Shown piece after piece: positions 33,987 through 43,268 of a DNA stretch of 64,000 bases; position 1 is the stretch's first letter; each line of letters begins with the position of its first letter. The notes under the pieces are model-generated. The model searched no databases. It was not told the origin of the DNA and saw nothing but the letters and a program-made list of their open reading frames with translations. A program made the position numbers and the translations under genes. Where the stretch lies: NCBI GenBank assembly GCA_037383845.1, contig JARRON010000016.1, forward strand, positions 124,001-188,000. The letters are read 5' to 3'. This DNA is from JARRON01 sp037383845. GTDB lineage: Bacteria > Pseudomonadota > Gammaproteobacteria > Steroidobacterales > XN24.

Positions 33987-35273
33987 TCAGGCTTCCCGGG
34001 CGACCGCGCGCCAGCCGATGTCCCTGCGGAAGTAGATGCCGTCCCAGCACACCTGGCGCGCCAGGGCGTAGGCCCGCGCCTGGGCCGCGGTGACCGTGTC
34101 TCCCAGGGCGACGGCGCACAGGACCCGCCCGCCGCTGGTCACTACGTGGTTGCCCGCCAGCCGGGTGCCGGCGTGAAAGATTTTGGCGTCTTCCTGGGCG
34201 GCGGCGCTGTCCAGCCCGGTGATCACGTCGCCCTTCGCGTACTCGCCGGGATAGCCGCCGGCGGCCAGCACTACGCCCAGGGCGGGTCGCGGGTCCCACT
34301 CGCAGTCCACCGCATCGAGCTCGCCGTCCAGGGCCGCCAGGCATAGTTCCACCAGGTCGGACTTCAGCCGGAAGAGGATCGGCTGCGTCTCGGGATCCCC
34401 GAACCGGCAGTTGAACTCCAGAACCCGCGGCTCTCCGTCGTCTCCGATCATCAGGCCGGCGTAAAGGAAGCCGGTATACGGCGTACCCTCCGCGGCAAGA
34501 CCCTCCACGGTCGGCTCGATCACCTCGCGCATGATGCGCCGGTGCATGGCCGCGTCGATGACCGGCGCCGGCGAATAGGCTCCCATGCCGCCGGTATTTG
34601 GGCCCTGGTCTCCGTCGTCACGGGCCTTGTGGTCCTGCGAGGACGCCAGGGGAAGAATGTGTCTGCCGTCCACCATGCAGATGAAGCTGGCTTCTTCCCC
34701 CACGAGGAATTCTTCCACGACGACCCGCGCGCCGGCCGCGCCGAAGCGGTTGCCCGCCAGCATGTCGCGAACCGCGGCCTCCGCCTCTTCCGCGGTGGCG
34801 GCGACGACCACGCCCTTGCCCGCGGCCAGGCCGTCCGCCTTCACCACGATGGGCGCGCCGTGCTGCCGGATGAAGCGGCAGGCCGCTTCCACCTCCGTAA
34901 AGTCTCCATAGGCCGCTGTGGGGATCTTGTGCCGGGCCAGGAACGCCTTGGCGAAGGCTTTTGAGCCCTCCAGTCGGGCGGCGTCCGCGGTGGGCCCGAA
35001 GCACTTGAGACCCCTCCGGCGGAATTCGTCCACGACGCCCGCCACAAGCGGCGCCTCGGGGCCGACGATGGTCAGGCCCACGTCCCCGGACGCCGCGAAA
35101 TCCGCGAGTGCGACGACATCGTCCGCCGGGATCGGGATGTTCTCGCATCCCGGCTCCGACGCCGTGCCTGCGTTCCCGGGAGCGACGAAGACCTTTTCCG
35201 CCTTCGGGGAGAGGCTGGCCTTCCACGCCAGGGCATGCTCCCTGCCTCCACCACCTATGACCAGAATTTTCAT
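33987..35273 (-). CDS. purD: Phosphoribosylamine-glycine ligase
   Basis: A 428-residue ATP-grasp enzyme catalysing step 2 of purine synthesis. It begins MKILVIGGGGREHALAWK and includes GPEAPLVAGVVDEFR, IVVKADGLAAGKGVVVA, GPNTGGMGAYSPAP and LEFNCRFGDPETQ, the PurD signature. GGGAGG is five bases upstream of the ATG. It follows purH after a 24-bp gap. Confidence 0.96.
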   Translation of the reverse strand: MKILVIGGGGREHALAWKASLSPKAEKVFVAPGNAGTASEPGCENIPIPADDVVALADFAASGDVGLTIVGPEAPLVAGVVDEFRRRGLKCFGPTADAARLEGSKAFAKAFLARHKIPTAAYGDFTEVEAACRFIRQHGAPIVVKADGLAAGKGVVVAATAEEAEAAVRDMLAGNRFGAAGARVVVEEFLVGEEASFICMVDGRHILPLASSQDHKARDDGDQGPNTGGMGAYSPAPVIDAAMHRRIMREVIEPTVEGLAAEGTPYTGFLYAGLMIGDDGEPRVLEFNCRFGDPETQPILFRLKSDLVELCLAALDGELDAVDCEWDPRPALGVVLAAGGYPGEYAKGDVITGLDSAAAQEDAKIFHAGTRLAGNHVVTSGGRVLCAVALGDTVTAAQARAYALARQVCWDGIYFRRDIGWRAVAREA

Positions 35274-35297
35274 CGGAACCTCCCTGCTGCCCGGGCG

Positions 35298-36848
35298 CTA
35301 GTGGCGGAAATGGCGCATGCCGGTGAACACCATGGCGAGGTCGTGCCGGTTTGCTGCCTCGATGACCTCCGGATCGCGCACGGAACCGCCCGGCTGGATG
35401 ATGGCGGTAATGCCGTGTTCGGCGCCGGCTTCCACGCCGTCGGCGAATGGGAAGAACGCGTCCGAGGCCATCACCGAGCCCTTGACCGCCAGTCCGGCAT
35501 CTGCAGCCTTGATGGCGGCGATGCGGGTGCTGTATACGCGGCTCATCTGCCCGGCGCCGATGCCGATGGTGGCACCGTCCTTGCAGAACACGATGGCGTT
35601 GGACTTGACGTAGCGAACCACGCTCCAGGCGAAAAGCAGGTCCGTCATCTCGTGGTCCGTCGGGCTGCGTTCCGTCACCACCTTGAGCTGGTCCGGGTCC
35701 AGTCGCCCCGTGTCGGCGTCCTGAACCAGGAGCCCGCCGCTGACGCTTCGGTACTCCAGCGCTCCCGTTGTCGTGCGCTCCCGGTGGCCTGTCACCAGGA
35801 CGCGGAGATTGCGTTTTCTCTCGAGTATCTCGATGGTTCCGGCGGCGAGGGCGGGCGCGATGATGACTTCCACGAACTGCTTGCCCAGGATGGCCTCTGC
35901 TGTTTCCGGGTCCAGGGGCCGGTTGAAGGCGATGATGCCGCCGAAGGCCGAGACGGGATCCGTGGCGTAGGCGCGTCGGTAGGCCTCCAGCAGGCTGTGG
36001 CCGGTTGCCACGCCGCAGGGATTGGCATGCTTGACGATGACGCAGGCCGGCGCACCGAAATGGGAGACGCATTCCAGGGCCGCGTCAGCGTCAGCAATGT
36101 TGTTGTAGGACAGGGCCTTGCCTTGCAGCTGCTCGGCCGCGGCGATAGTGCCTGACCTCGGCACGCCCACGGTGTAGAAGCCGCCGCGCTGGTGAGGGTT
36201 TTCCCCGTAGCGCAGCTCCAGCCGGCGGCTCGCCGGGATGGGCAGCTCCCTGGGCAAGCGCGTTGCCGGCTCACGGTCCTCCAGCCAGTAGGCGATGGAC
36301 GCGTCGTAGGCGGCCGTGTGGGCATATGCCTTGCCCGCCAGTTCCAGGCGCAGGGCCGGGTTCACGGCATCGCCGGCCAGCGCCTCGAGTACCCGCCGGT
36401 AGTCGCCCGGGTCCACGACCACAACGACGGAGGCGTGGTTCTTCGCGGCGGCGCGCACCATGGCCGGGCCGCCGATGTCGATGTTCTCGATGGCCTCTTC
36501 GAAGCTGCAGTCGGGTTTCGCGATGGTTTCCCGGAACGGATACAGGTTCACGGCAAGGAGGTCGATGGGCGCGATGCCGTGCTCTGCCATAACGGCGTCA
36601 TCTGCGCCCCGGCGCCCCAGCAGGCCCCCATGGATGGCGGGATGCAGCGTCTTCACGCGGCCATCCATGATTTCCGGGAAGCCGGTATGCTCCGACACCT
36701 CCTTTACGGGAATGCCCGCCTCCCGCAGGCTCCGCGCGGTGCCGCCGGTGGACAGAATCTCCACGCCCGCCTCCGACAGTCCCCTGGCGAATTCTTCGAT
36801 ACCGCGTTTGTCGGAAACGCTCAGAAGGGCGCGCTTGATGGCCGCCAT
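35298..36848 (-). CDS. purH: Bifunctional AICAR formyltransferase/IMP cyclohydrolase
   Basis: A 516-residue enzyme for the last two steps of IMP synthesis. The N-terminal IMP cyclohydrolase (MGS-like) domain starts RALLSVSDKRGIEEFARGL and has EILSTGGTARSLREAG; the C-terminal AICAR transformylase has LRYGENPHQ, VIVKHANPCGVA and SDAFFPFADGVE. GAGGAG precedes the ATG at five bases. It lies directly downstream of fis and upstream of purD, the usual gammaproteobacterial order dusB-fis-purH-purD. Confidence 0.96.
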   Translation of the reverse strand: MAAIKRALLSVSDKRGIEEFARGLSEAGVEILSTGGTARSLREAGIPVKEVSEHTGFPEIMDGRVKTLHPAIHGGLLGRRGADDAVMAEHGIAPIDLLAVNLYPFRETIAKPDCSFEEAIENIDIGGPAMVRAAAKNHASVVVVVDPGDYRRVLEALAGDAVNPALRLELAGKAYAHTAAYDASIAYWLEDREPATRLPRELPIPASRRLELRYGENPHQRGGFYTVGVPRSGTIAAAEQLQGKALSYNNIADADAALECVSHFGAPACVIVKHANPCGVATGHSLLEAYRRAYATDPVSAFGGIIAFNRPLDPETAEAILGKQFVEVIIAPALAAGTIEILERKRNLRVLVTGHRERTTTGALEYRSVSGGLLVQDADTGRLDPDQLKVVTERSPTDHEMTDLLFAWSVVRYVKSNAIVFCKDGATIGIGAGQMSRVYSTRIAAIKAADAGLAVKGSVMASDAFFPFADGVEAGAEHGITAIIQPGGSVRDPEVIEAANRHDLAMVFTGMRHFRH

Positions 36849-36889
36849 TGTGGCTCCTCGACGCCGTTGTGGAACGACGGCTGACGCCG

Positions 36890-37174
36890 TCAGGAGATCA
36901 GGCCGTGCTGGCGCAGCTTCTTGCGCAGCGTGCCCCGGTTGATGCCAAGAATGTCGGCTGCCTGGCTCTGGTTGCCCTCGGTGTAGATGAGCACCGTCTT
37001 GAGAAGCGGACGCTCCACCTCGCCGATGACGAGATCGTAGAGGTCGCCGGGGCGATGACCGTTCAGCGTCCTGAAATAGTCGTCAAGCGCCTGCTCGGTC
37101 AGTTTGCATAAAGCGATTTCGGACTTTCTCCGGCCTTCGCTGTCGTCGGCCGGGCGTGTCTTCTTGCTGGGCAC
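36890..37174 (-). CDS. fis: DNA-binding protein Fis
   Basis: A 94-residue nucleoid protein and transcription regulator, with the C-terminal helix-turn-helix GNQSQAADILGINRGTLRKKLRQHGL matching E. coli Fis (98 residues). The GTG at 37174 is preferred; an upstream TTG at 37192 overlaps the dusB stop. AGGGA lies eight bases upstream of the GTG. It is the second gene of the dusB-fis operon, as in enteric bacteria. Confidence 0.93.
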   Translation of the reverse strand: MPSKKTRPADDSEGRRKSEIALCKLTEQALDDYFRTLNGHRPGDLYDLVIGEVERPLLKTVLIYTEGNQSQAADILGINRGTLRKKLRQHGLIS

Positions 37175-37188
37175 GTGCCTATTCCCTG

Positions 37189-38184
37189 TCAAGCTGCGAG
37201 CTCCTTGTGCGGAGCTTCTTCGAAGTACCGGCGCACCAGGCCGAGCTGCTCCCTGGCCGTTGCCAGGGCGACGAACTGTCGCCGGAACAGCTCCCCGTCA
37301 GGCTGACCTGAGAGGTACCAGCCAAGGTGCTTTCTTGCGGTCAGGACCCCCCGGGCTTCGCCGTAGAAACGGTGCAGTTCGCGGAGGTGGTCAAGGATAA
37401 TATCACGGACTTCCGCGGGCGCCGGTTCGGGTGCGCTGCGGCCGGTGGCCAGGTAACCGCGCACCTGCCGGAATAGCCAGGGCCTGCCCTGCGCGGCTCG
37501 CCCGATCATGATGCCGTCGGCCCCGGTGGCTGCCAGCACGCGCGCCGCGGATTCGGGCGTGGTGATGTCGCCGTTGGCCACCACAGGAATGCCGACGGCT
37601 TCCTTGATGGCGCGGATGGTCTCGTATTCCGCCGGCGGTCCGTACAGGCAGGCCCGGGTCCGGCCGTGGACCGCCAGCGCCGCGATGCCGGCGTCCTCGG
37701 CGATGCGCGCGATGGTCACTCCGTTGCGATGCTCCGGCGACCAGCCGGTGCGGGTCTTTCGAGTGACCGGGACCCCGAGGGGATCGACGGCGCCGACTGT
37801 TGCCTCCAGGATTCGCGCCACCAGGCTCTCGTCCTTTAGCAGCGCAGAGCCCGCAGCTTTCTTGCAGACTTTCTTCGCCGGGCAGCCCAGGTTGATGTCG
37901 ATGACCTGAGCGCCGCGCTCGACGCTGACCAGGGCCGCCTGCGCCATCATCTGTGGGTCGGCGCCGGCAATCTGGACGATCACCGGGTCGCCTTCGCCGG
38001 CGTGATCCAGGCGATGCCGGGACTTGGGGCTGGTCCAGAGGCGCTGATCTGAGGTCACCATCTCGGTGGCGGCAAAGCTTGCGCCGAGCCGGCGGCAAAG
38101 AGCGCGGAAGGGCCGATCCGTCACCCCGGCCATCGGCGCGAGGCCCACCACGGGCGGCTGGAAGTGGAACTGGCCTATCTTCAT
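37189..38184 (-). CDS. dusB: tRNA-dihydrouridine synthase B
   Basis: A 331-residue FMN-dependent enzyme that reduces uridine in the tRNA D-loop. Signatures are GLAPMAGVTDRPFR, EMVTSDQ, INLGCPAKKVCKKAAGSAL (active-site Cys), RKTRTGW, VHGRTR and GIMIGRAAQGRPW. ATG 38184 is taken as start because family members begin MKIG; GTG codons at 38187 and 38199 are alternatives. It is co-transcribed with fis. Confidence 0.94.
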   Translation of the reverse strand: MKIGQFHFQPPVVGLAPMAGVTDRPFRALCRRLGASFAATEMVTSDQRLWTSPKSRHRLDHAGEGDPVIVQIAGADPQMMAQAALVSVERGAQVIDINLGCPAKKVCKKAAGSALLKDESLVARILEATVGAVDPLGVPVTRKTRTGWSPEHRNGVTIARIAEDAGIAALAVHGRTRACLYGPPAEYETIRAIKEAVGIPVVANGDITTPESAARVLAATGADGIMIGRAAQGRPWLFRQVRGYLATGRSAPEPAPAEVRDIILDHLRELHRFYGEARGVLTARKHLGWYLSGQPDGELFRRQFVALATAREQLGLVRRYFEEAPHKELAA

Positions 38185-38268
38185 CACGGCGGGCCGCACA
38201 AAGGGCGGACCAGTGTAGCGCTGCCGCCGCCTGCATCAAGACGGAGTTATACGGACTTGCTTCCGGCG

Positions 38269-39429
38269 TCAGGAGCTGTCTTCGGTGGCGCAGACGAGAT
38301 CGGCGGCCGGCCCGGGCAGGCACAGGTCCACTCTGAAGCCGTCGGCCCGGGCTTCCGGGTCGGCCAGGACGACCGAGGCCTGTACGCGCTCCCCCGGCCG
38401 CATGAGCCGGCCCGAGACGTGGCCGTCATCGTAGGCCGCCGCCGGGAAGTCGCGGACGCTGACTTCCTGCCCCCAGCGGTCCTCCAGGGTGACGCGCAGC
38501 ACAGGGTACGGCTGGGCGAAAGAAGCGGCGTTCCGGAATTCCGCCGTGACCCTCAGACTGGAAGGCTTGTCCGGATCCGCCACCGCCGCCGATCGGAGGA
38601 TGCGGAGCTCGCCCACTGACCACAGGGGAGCGGCAGAAATCCCGAGGGCCGAGTACATGGGTGCCAGAATCGCCTGGCCCGCGGGGTGGCGAAGCAGGCG
38701 CCCCCGGTCCTGGTGGACCCAGGTGGCCAGCGCGGCGACGAGCACCACGAGCAGAATCGCAACCCTGGGCCAGCGGGAACGGGGTTCCGGCTCCGTGGGA
38801 AGCGGCGGTTCCCGGATGGGGAGTTCGATGGTCGTGCCTTCATCGTCCGGCGCCGGCTCGTCGTCCGCGTGTTCCCCGTCCGGCGGCGGAACGACCGGGG
38901 TCTCCCCGGGCGCGGCCGCATCTTCGCCTCGGCCCTGTTCGTCGCCGTTGTCGGGACGCGTTTCGCCCGGGTCCGGCGGGCTTGCCTTTGCTTCGTCGTC
39001 CGGGGTGAGGGATTCGGTTTCGGCTTCCGGCGGCTCGTCGTCGGCCCCGGCGCCCTCGGCACCCTCGGAGATAATCACCGCCTGGAGCCGCCTGCCGGCG
39101 TCTTCATCCACCCGGAAGACTTCGTCCGGAGACGGGAAGTCGTCGTCTCCCTCGTCCACGATCAGCGACTCGATTTCCTGCAGGAAATCGTCCTCGTCCC
39201 GGGCTTCGTCGCCGGTTTTCTCCCCGGCATCCGCTGGGGCGGCCTCCGCCGAGGACCCGGCGGCCGGCTCCTCCCGGGGTTCTTCCGGCGGCGGGAGCGT
39301 ATCGCTCAGAGTCTCGAGGGCGTCGAACTCCCTCTCGCACTGTCCGCAGACGACCCGGCCGTCGGCGGCCCGAAGATCGGCCACGGTGATGTGGAAGACG
39401 GTGCGGCAGGCTGTGCAGCGGGTGTACAC
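38269..39429 (-). CDS. Zinc-ribbon/DUF3426 membrane protein
   Basis: A 386-residue protein with an N-terminal MJ0042-type zinc ribbon (Cys5, Cys8, Cys28, Cys31), a long acidic, Pro-rich disordered linker (about residues 40-225, many Glu/Asp), one transmembrane helix (VAILLVVLVAALATWV) and a C-terminal DUF3426 domain. The function is unknown. The start is a GTG abutting the prmA stop codon (39430-39432). Its place between prmA and dusB is conserved across Gammaproteobacteria. Confidence 0.85.
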   Translation of the reverse strand: MYTRCTACRTVFHITVADLRAADGRVVCGQCEREFDALETLSDTLPPPEEPREEPAAGSSAEAAPADAGEKTGDEARDEDDFLQEIESLIVDEGDDDFPSPDEVFRVDEDAGRRLQAVIISEGAEGAGADDEPPEAETESLTPDDEAKASPPDPGETRPDNGDEQGRGEDAAAPGETPVVPPPDGEHADDEPAPDDEGTTIELPIREPPLPTEPEPRSRWPRVAILLVVLVAALATWVHQDRGRLLRHPAGQAILAPMYSALGISAAPLWSVGELRILRSAAVADPDKPSSLRVTAEFRNAASFAQPYPVLRVTLEDRWGQEVSVRDFPAAAYDDGHVSGRLMRPGERVQASVVLADPEARADGFRVDLCLPGPAADLVCATEDSS

Positions 39430-40344
39430 CTAGATCCCCTTTCTCGTCCCGGCAAGTCCGATCCAGCCATCACGAAGTGCCGGTGCTTCCATCCGGAAAT
39501 ACGGCTCGCAGGCGGCGCAGACCGGCTCCTGCTGACCGGCAAGGATACCTGACAGCGCAATCTTTCCGCCCGGGGCAACGAGGTCAGCGAACGTGGGCGC
39601 CAGCGCTGCCAGGGGGCCGGCCAGTATATTGGCCACCAGGAAGCCGGCGGGCCCGCCACCCAGGGTGCGCTTCGCGTCCGCCGGTTCACACGCCGCGACG
39701 TGCTCCGCGACGCCGTTGGCCCGTGCGTTGTCGGTCGTGGCCACCAGCGCCTGGGGATCGTTGTCGACAGCCACCGCCCGGGCCGCACCCAGCTTCACTG
39801 CGGCGATGGCCAGGATGCCCGATCCGCAGCCGTAGTCCACCACGGTGGCATCGGCGAGCCCCGGTGGAAATGCGCTCAGCCCGTCCAGCCACTCCAGGCA
39901 GAACGCGGTGGTGGGATGGGTGCCCGTACCGAAGGCCAGCCCGGGATCCAGCACGACCACGGCAGCATCTGCCGGCGGGGGTGCGCCCCGGGGCACGACC
40001 CACAGCCGTCGCCCGAAACGCATCGGGCCGAAGTCCCGCATCCACTCCCGCTCCCAGGCCCGTTCCGCCACGGCGCATACGCGCCAGTCCCCGGGAGCCC
40101 CGACCCGCGACAGCGCCGCCAGCAGTGCAAGCACATCGCTGTCCTTCGGGAACAGGCCGGTGACGACCACCCGCGGCCAGAGGGGCATCTCGCCGGGGCC
40201 AGGTTCAAGGACCGGGGTGTCCTCGGCATCGGCCAGGGTGACCGACACCGCGCCGACGGCCGACAGTGAGGCTTCCGCCGCCTCCACGTCCGAATCCGGC
40301 AGGACGGCGGCAAGCTGAAGCCAGGGCGCTTCGGACTCGCTCAC
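39430..40344 (-). CDS. prmA: Ribosomal protein L11 methyltransferase
   Basis: A 304-residue SAM-dependent methyltransferase that trimethylates ribosomal protein L11. The motifs are LDPGLAFGTGTHPTTAFCLEWLD, the SAM-binding VVDYGCGSGILAIAAVKLGA and LVANILAGPL. The start at GTG 40344 gives a length typical of the family; the upstream frame has no plausible start or ribosome-binding site. Confidence 0.93.
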   Translation of the reverse strand: MSESEAPWLQLAAVLPDSDVEAAEASLSAVGAVSVTLADAEDTPVLEPGPGEMPLWPRVVVTGLFPKDSDVLALLAALSRVGAPGDWRVCAVAERAWEREWMRDFGPMRFGRRLWVVPRGAPPPADAAVVVLDPGLAFGTGTHPTTAFCLEWLDGLSAFPPGLADATVVDYGCGSGILAIAAVKLGAARAVAVDNDPQALVATTDNARANGVAEHVAACEPADAKRTLGGGPAGFLVANILAGPLAALAPTFADLVAPGGKIALSGILAGQQEPVCAACEPYFRMEAPALRDGWIGLAGTRKGI

Positions 40345-40366
40345 GGGAACCAGGGCATCGGCCGGT

Positions 40367-41707
40367 CTAGAGGCCGAGGCGCTTCTCCAGGTAGTGGATG
40401 TCGGTGCCGCCGTTCTTGAAGGCGGTATGGCTGAAGATTTCCATGTGGAGGGGCACATTGGTCTTGATGCCCTCGACCACGACCTCGGTCAGGGCCGTGC
40501 TCATCCGGGCGATCGCCGATGCGCGGTTCGGCCCGTGGGCGATGATCTTGCCGATCATGCTGTCGTAGAAAGGCGGGACCTGGTAGCCGGAATACACGTG
40601 GCTGTCCACCCGGATGCCGGGGCCGCCCGGGGCGTGCCACTGGCGGATGGGACCCGGGCTCGGCATGAAGTTCTTGGGATCTTCGGCGTTCACCCGGCAT
40701 TCCACAGCGTGGCCGGTAATGCGGATGTCTTCCTGGCGCAGCCGCAGCGGCTCCCCGGCGGCGATGCGCAGTTGTTCCTGGACGATGTCGATGCCCGTAA
40801 TCATCTCGGTGACCGGATGCTCCACCTGGACCCGGGTATTCATCTCGATGAAGTAGAACTCTCCATCCTGGTAGAGAAACTCAAAGGTGCCCGCACCCCG
40901 GTAGCCGATTTCGAGGCAAGCCTCGACGCAGCGCTGACCCATGGTCTCGCGCTGCTCCGGCGTGATGCCCGGCGCCGGCGCTTCCTCGATGACCTTCTGA
41001 TGGCGGCGCTGCATCGAGCAGTCCCGTTCGCCAAGGTGGACGGCACGGCCCTGCCCGTCGGCCAGCACCTGGAACTCCACGTGTCTGGGCCGCTCCAGGA
41101 ACTTCTCAAGGTAGAGGGTCTCGTTGCCGAAGGCCGCCATGGCCTCTCCCCGGGTCACGGTGATGGCGTTGAGAAGGGTCGCGTCCGAGTGCACCACCCG
41201 CATGCCCCTTCCCCCGCCACCTCCGGCGGCCTTGACGATGACGGGATAGCCGACCTTGCGTGCAATACGAAGATTATCCTCGGCGTCGTCTTCCAGCGGG
41301 CCGTCGGAACCGGGTACGCAGGGGATGCCGGCATCCTTCATGGCGCGGATGGCCGAAACCTTGTCGCCCATAAGGCGGATGGTCTCCGGGCGTGGGCCGA
41401 TGAAAACGAAGCCGGATTTCTCCACCCGCTCGGCAAAGTCGGCGTTCTCCGACAGAAAGCCATAGCCGGGGTGAATGGCCACGGCGTCGGTGACTTCCGC
41501 CGCGCTGATGATGGCGGGCATGTTCAGGTAACTCATGGCCGACTGGGGCGGGCCGATGCAGACGGACTCGTCCGCCAGCAGCACGTGCTTCTGGCTGCGG
41601 TCGGCCGTGGAGTGGACGGCCACCGTCTTGATGCCCATCTCCCGGCAGGCGCGCAGGATCCTCAGAGCGATCTCGCCCCGGTTGGCGATCACGATCTTGT
41701 CCAGCAT
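40367..41707 (-). CDS. accC: Biotin carboxylase subunit of acetyl-CoA carboxylase
   Basis: A 446-residue ATP-grasp enzyme that carboxylates biotin on AccB, the first step of fatty acid synthesis. It begins MLDKIVIANRGEIALRILR and contains HPGYGFLSENADFA, KAAGGGGGRGM, ERDCSMQRRHQKVIEE and EMNTRVQVEHPVTE. The frame extends upstream to 41749, but ATG 41707 matches the family start and lies seven bases after accB. Confidence 0.96.
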   Translation of the reverse strand: MLDKIVIANRGEIALRILRACREMGIKTVAVHSTADRSQKHVLLADESVCIGPPQSAMSYLNMPAIISAAEVTDAVAIHPGYGFLSENADFAERVEKSGFVFIGPRPETIRLMGDKVSAIRAMKDAGIPCVPGSDGPLEDDAEDNLRIARKVGYPVIVKAAGGGGGRGMRVVHSDATLLNAITVTRGEAMAAFGNETLYLEKFLERPRHVEFQVLADGQGRAVHLGERDCSMQRRHQKVIEEAPAPGITPEQRETMGQRCVEACLEIGYRGAGTFEFLYQDGEFYFIEMNTRVQVEHPVTEMITGIDIVQEQLRIAAGEPLRLRQEDIRITGHAVECRVNAEDPKNFMPSPGPIRQWHAPGGPGIRVDSHVYSGYQVPPFYDSMIGKIIAHGPNRASAIARMSTALTEVVVEGIKTNVPLHMEIFSHTAFKNGGTDIHYLEKRLGL

Positions 41708-41714
41708 GGCGGAG

Positions 41715-42170
41715 CTACTCAATGACGAACAGGGGCTGGCCGAACTCAACGGGCTCGCCGTTCTCGGCGAGGATAGCCACCACCGTGCCCGCAGCGTCGC
41801 TTTCGATCTGGTTCATCATCTTCATAGCCTCGATGATGCACAGGGTGTCGCCGACCTCCACCTTGCTGCCGATCTGGACGAACGCCTTGGCGCCTGGTGC
41901 CGGCGCAGCGTAGAAGGTGCCGACCATGGGCGCCGGGACGGTGTGGCCTTCCGGCGGCGGCGCGGCCGCGGACGCCTCCGGGGCGGGCGGGGCGGAAGCC
42001 GCAGGTGCAGCCGGAGCGGCAGCCGGCGGCAGTGGCGCCGCCGGGGAAAGGGTCAGGCCCTGGGGATACCGGCTGATACGCACGGACTCCTCGCCTTCGG
42101 TGATCTCGATCTCCGAGATGCCGGATTCCTCCAGCAGTTCGATCAGTTTCTTGACCTTGCGGATGTCCAT
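41715..42170 (-). CDS. accB: Biotin carboxyl carrier protein of acetyl-CoA carboxylase
   Basis: A 151-residue protein with an N-terminal dimerisation region (MDIRKVKKLIELLEESGISE), an Ala/Pro-rich linker (residues 42-78) and a biotinyl domain with the biotinylated Lys117 in the motif EAMKMMN. GGGGAGA lies just upstream of the ATG. It is in the aroQ-accB-accC order usual in Gammaproteobacteria. Confidence 0.95.
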   Translation of the reverse strand: MDIRKVKKLIELLEESGISEIEITEGEESVRISRYPQGLTLSPAAPLPPAAAPAAPAASAPPAPEASAAAPPPEGHTVPAPMVGTFYAAPAPGAKAFVQIGSKVEVGDTLCIIEAMKMMNQIESDAAGTVVAILAENGEPVEFGQPLFVIE

Positions 42171-42182
42171 TGCGTCTCCCCT

Positions 42183-42626
42183 TTACCGCCCCGCCAGCAG
42201 TCCGTGAGCTGCCCTCACTGCCAGTTCGTAGCCCGTCGCCCCGAAACCGGTGATCACGCCCGCCGCCACGGCGGAAAAATACGACCGCCGCCGGAACGGC
42301 TCCCGGGCATGAACGTTGGACAGGTGTACCTCGACGAACGGGATGCCCACTGCCGTCAGGGCATCCCGGAGCGCGACACTGGTGTGGGTGAAGGCTGCGG
42401 GGTTGATGATAATGGCGCCTACCCCTTCGCCGGCGGCGGCCTGGATCCGGTGGATCAGCTCGTGCTCCGCATTGGACTGGAAGCTCTCAAGCTCGTGGCC
42501 CAGCTCCGTGGCCAGGGCCGCGCAGCGCCTCTCGATGTCGGCCAGCGTGTCGGCCCCGTAGAGGTCCGGTTCCCTGCCGCCCAGCAGGTTGAGGTTCGGT
42601 CCGTTGACAAGTAGCAGGCGGCTCAT
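42183..42626 (-). CDS. aroQ: 3-dehydroquinate dehydratase, type II
   Basis: A 147-residue dodecameric enzyme of the shikimate pathway. Active-site elements are visible: NGPNLNLLGGREPDLYG (catalytic Arg and Tyr), FQSNAEHELIHRI, INPAAFTHTSVALRDAL and VHLSNVHAREPFRRRSYFS. Twelve bases separate it from accB. A 111-bp spacer upstream, locally AT-rich at 42655-42700, probably carries the promoter for the aroQ-accBC operon. Confidence 0.95.
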   Translation of the reverse strand: MSRLLLVNGPNLNLLGGREPDLYGADTLADIERRCAALATELGHELESFQSNAEHELIHRIQAAAGEGVGAIIINPAAFTHTSVALRDALTAVGIPFVEVHLSNVHAREPFRRRSYFSAVAAGVITGFGATGYELAVRAAHGLLAGR

Positions 42627-42737
42627 GGCGGGCCCCGTCGCGGCGAAAATTGCGAACTTGCCGGCGAGTTCGCGGCAATACTATATCTTTTCGCGACAGG
42701 TTTGCAGCAGCTGCCGGCCCGGGGGAAATCGTCCGGG

Positions 42738-43265
42738 TTACAGCAGGTCGCCCAGCACGGCCTCGATCTGCTCCCGGTGGATTTCGCCCGTGTGGACGTG
42801 GACGATCCGGCCCGAGGAGTCGGCGAAGGCAGTGAAAGGCAGGCCCACGAAGTCCGGCAGGTAGGCGTTGGCCAGGTCCAGGGCTTCCTGCTGGCCGACC
42901 AGGACGGGAAAGTTGAAGGGCACGGACTCGGCGAACTCCAGCACGTCGGCCGTCTCGTCGATGGCGATGCCGATAACCTGCACGCCGTGCCCGGAGAACT
43001 CTCGCTGGATGTCCACCAGCAGCGGTATTTCCCGCCGACAGGGTGGGCACCAGGTGGCCCAGAAATTCACCACGCGGATCTGGCCGTCCCATTCGCTGCT
43101 GGAGCGAACCCTGCCTTCCAGGTCCGGCAGGGAGAAGGCCGGGGCCAGGGCCCTGTCCGCGGCAGCCGGGGTGGTCTCCGCCGTATCGGCCATGCCGCGG
43201 TAGATGAAGTAACCGGCCACTGCGGAGGTCACGGCGAGCAGAACGATGGCGAGGATACGGTGCAT
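42738..43265 (-). CDS. TlpA/ResA-like membrane-anchored thioredoxin
   Basis: A 175-residue protein with an N-terminal membrane anchor (ILAIVLLAVTSAVAGYFIY) and a periplasmic thioredoxin-like domain with WCPPC (Cys73, Cys76) in FWATWCPPCRREIP and LPFTAF as the cis-Pro loop. It resembles TlpA/ResA/CcmG disulfide reductases. It starts three bases after dsbD and is almost certainly reduced by it; the target could be cytochrome c maturation or oxidised periplasmic proteins. Confidence 0.88.
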   Translation of the reverse strand: MHRILAIVLLAVTSAVAGYFIYRGMADTAETTPAAADRALAPAFSLPDLEGRVRSSSEWDGQIRVVNFWATWCPPCRREIPLLVDIQREFSGHGVQVIGIAIDETADVLEFAESVPFNFPVLVGQQEALDLANAYLPDFVGLPFTAFADSSGRIVHVHTGEIHREQIEAVLGDLL

Positions 43266-43268
43266 GGG

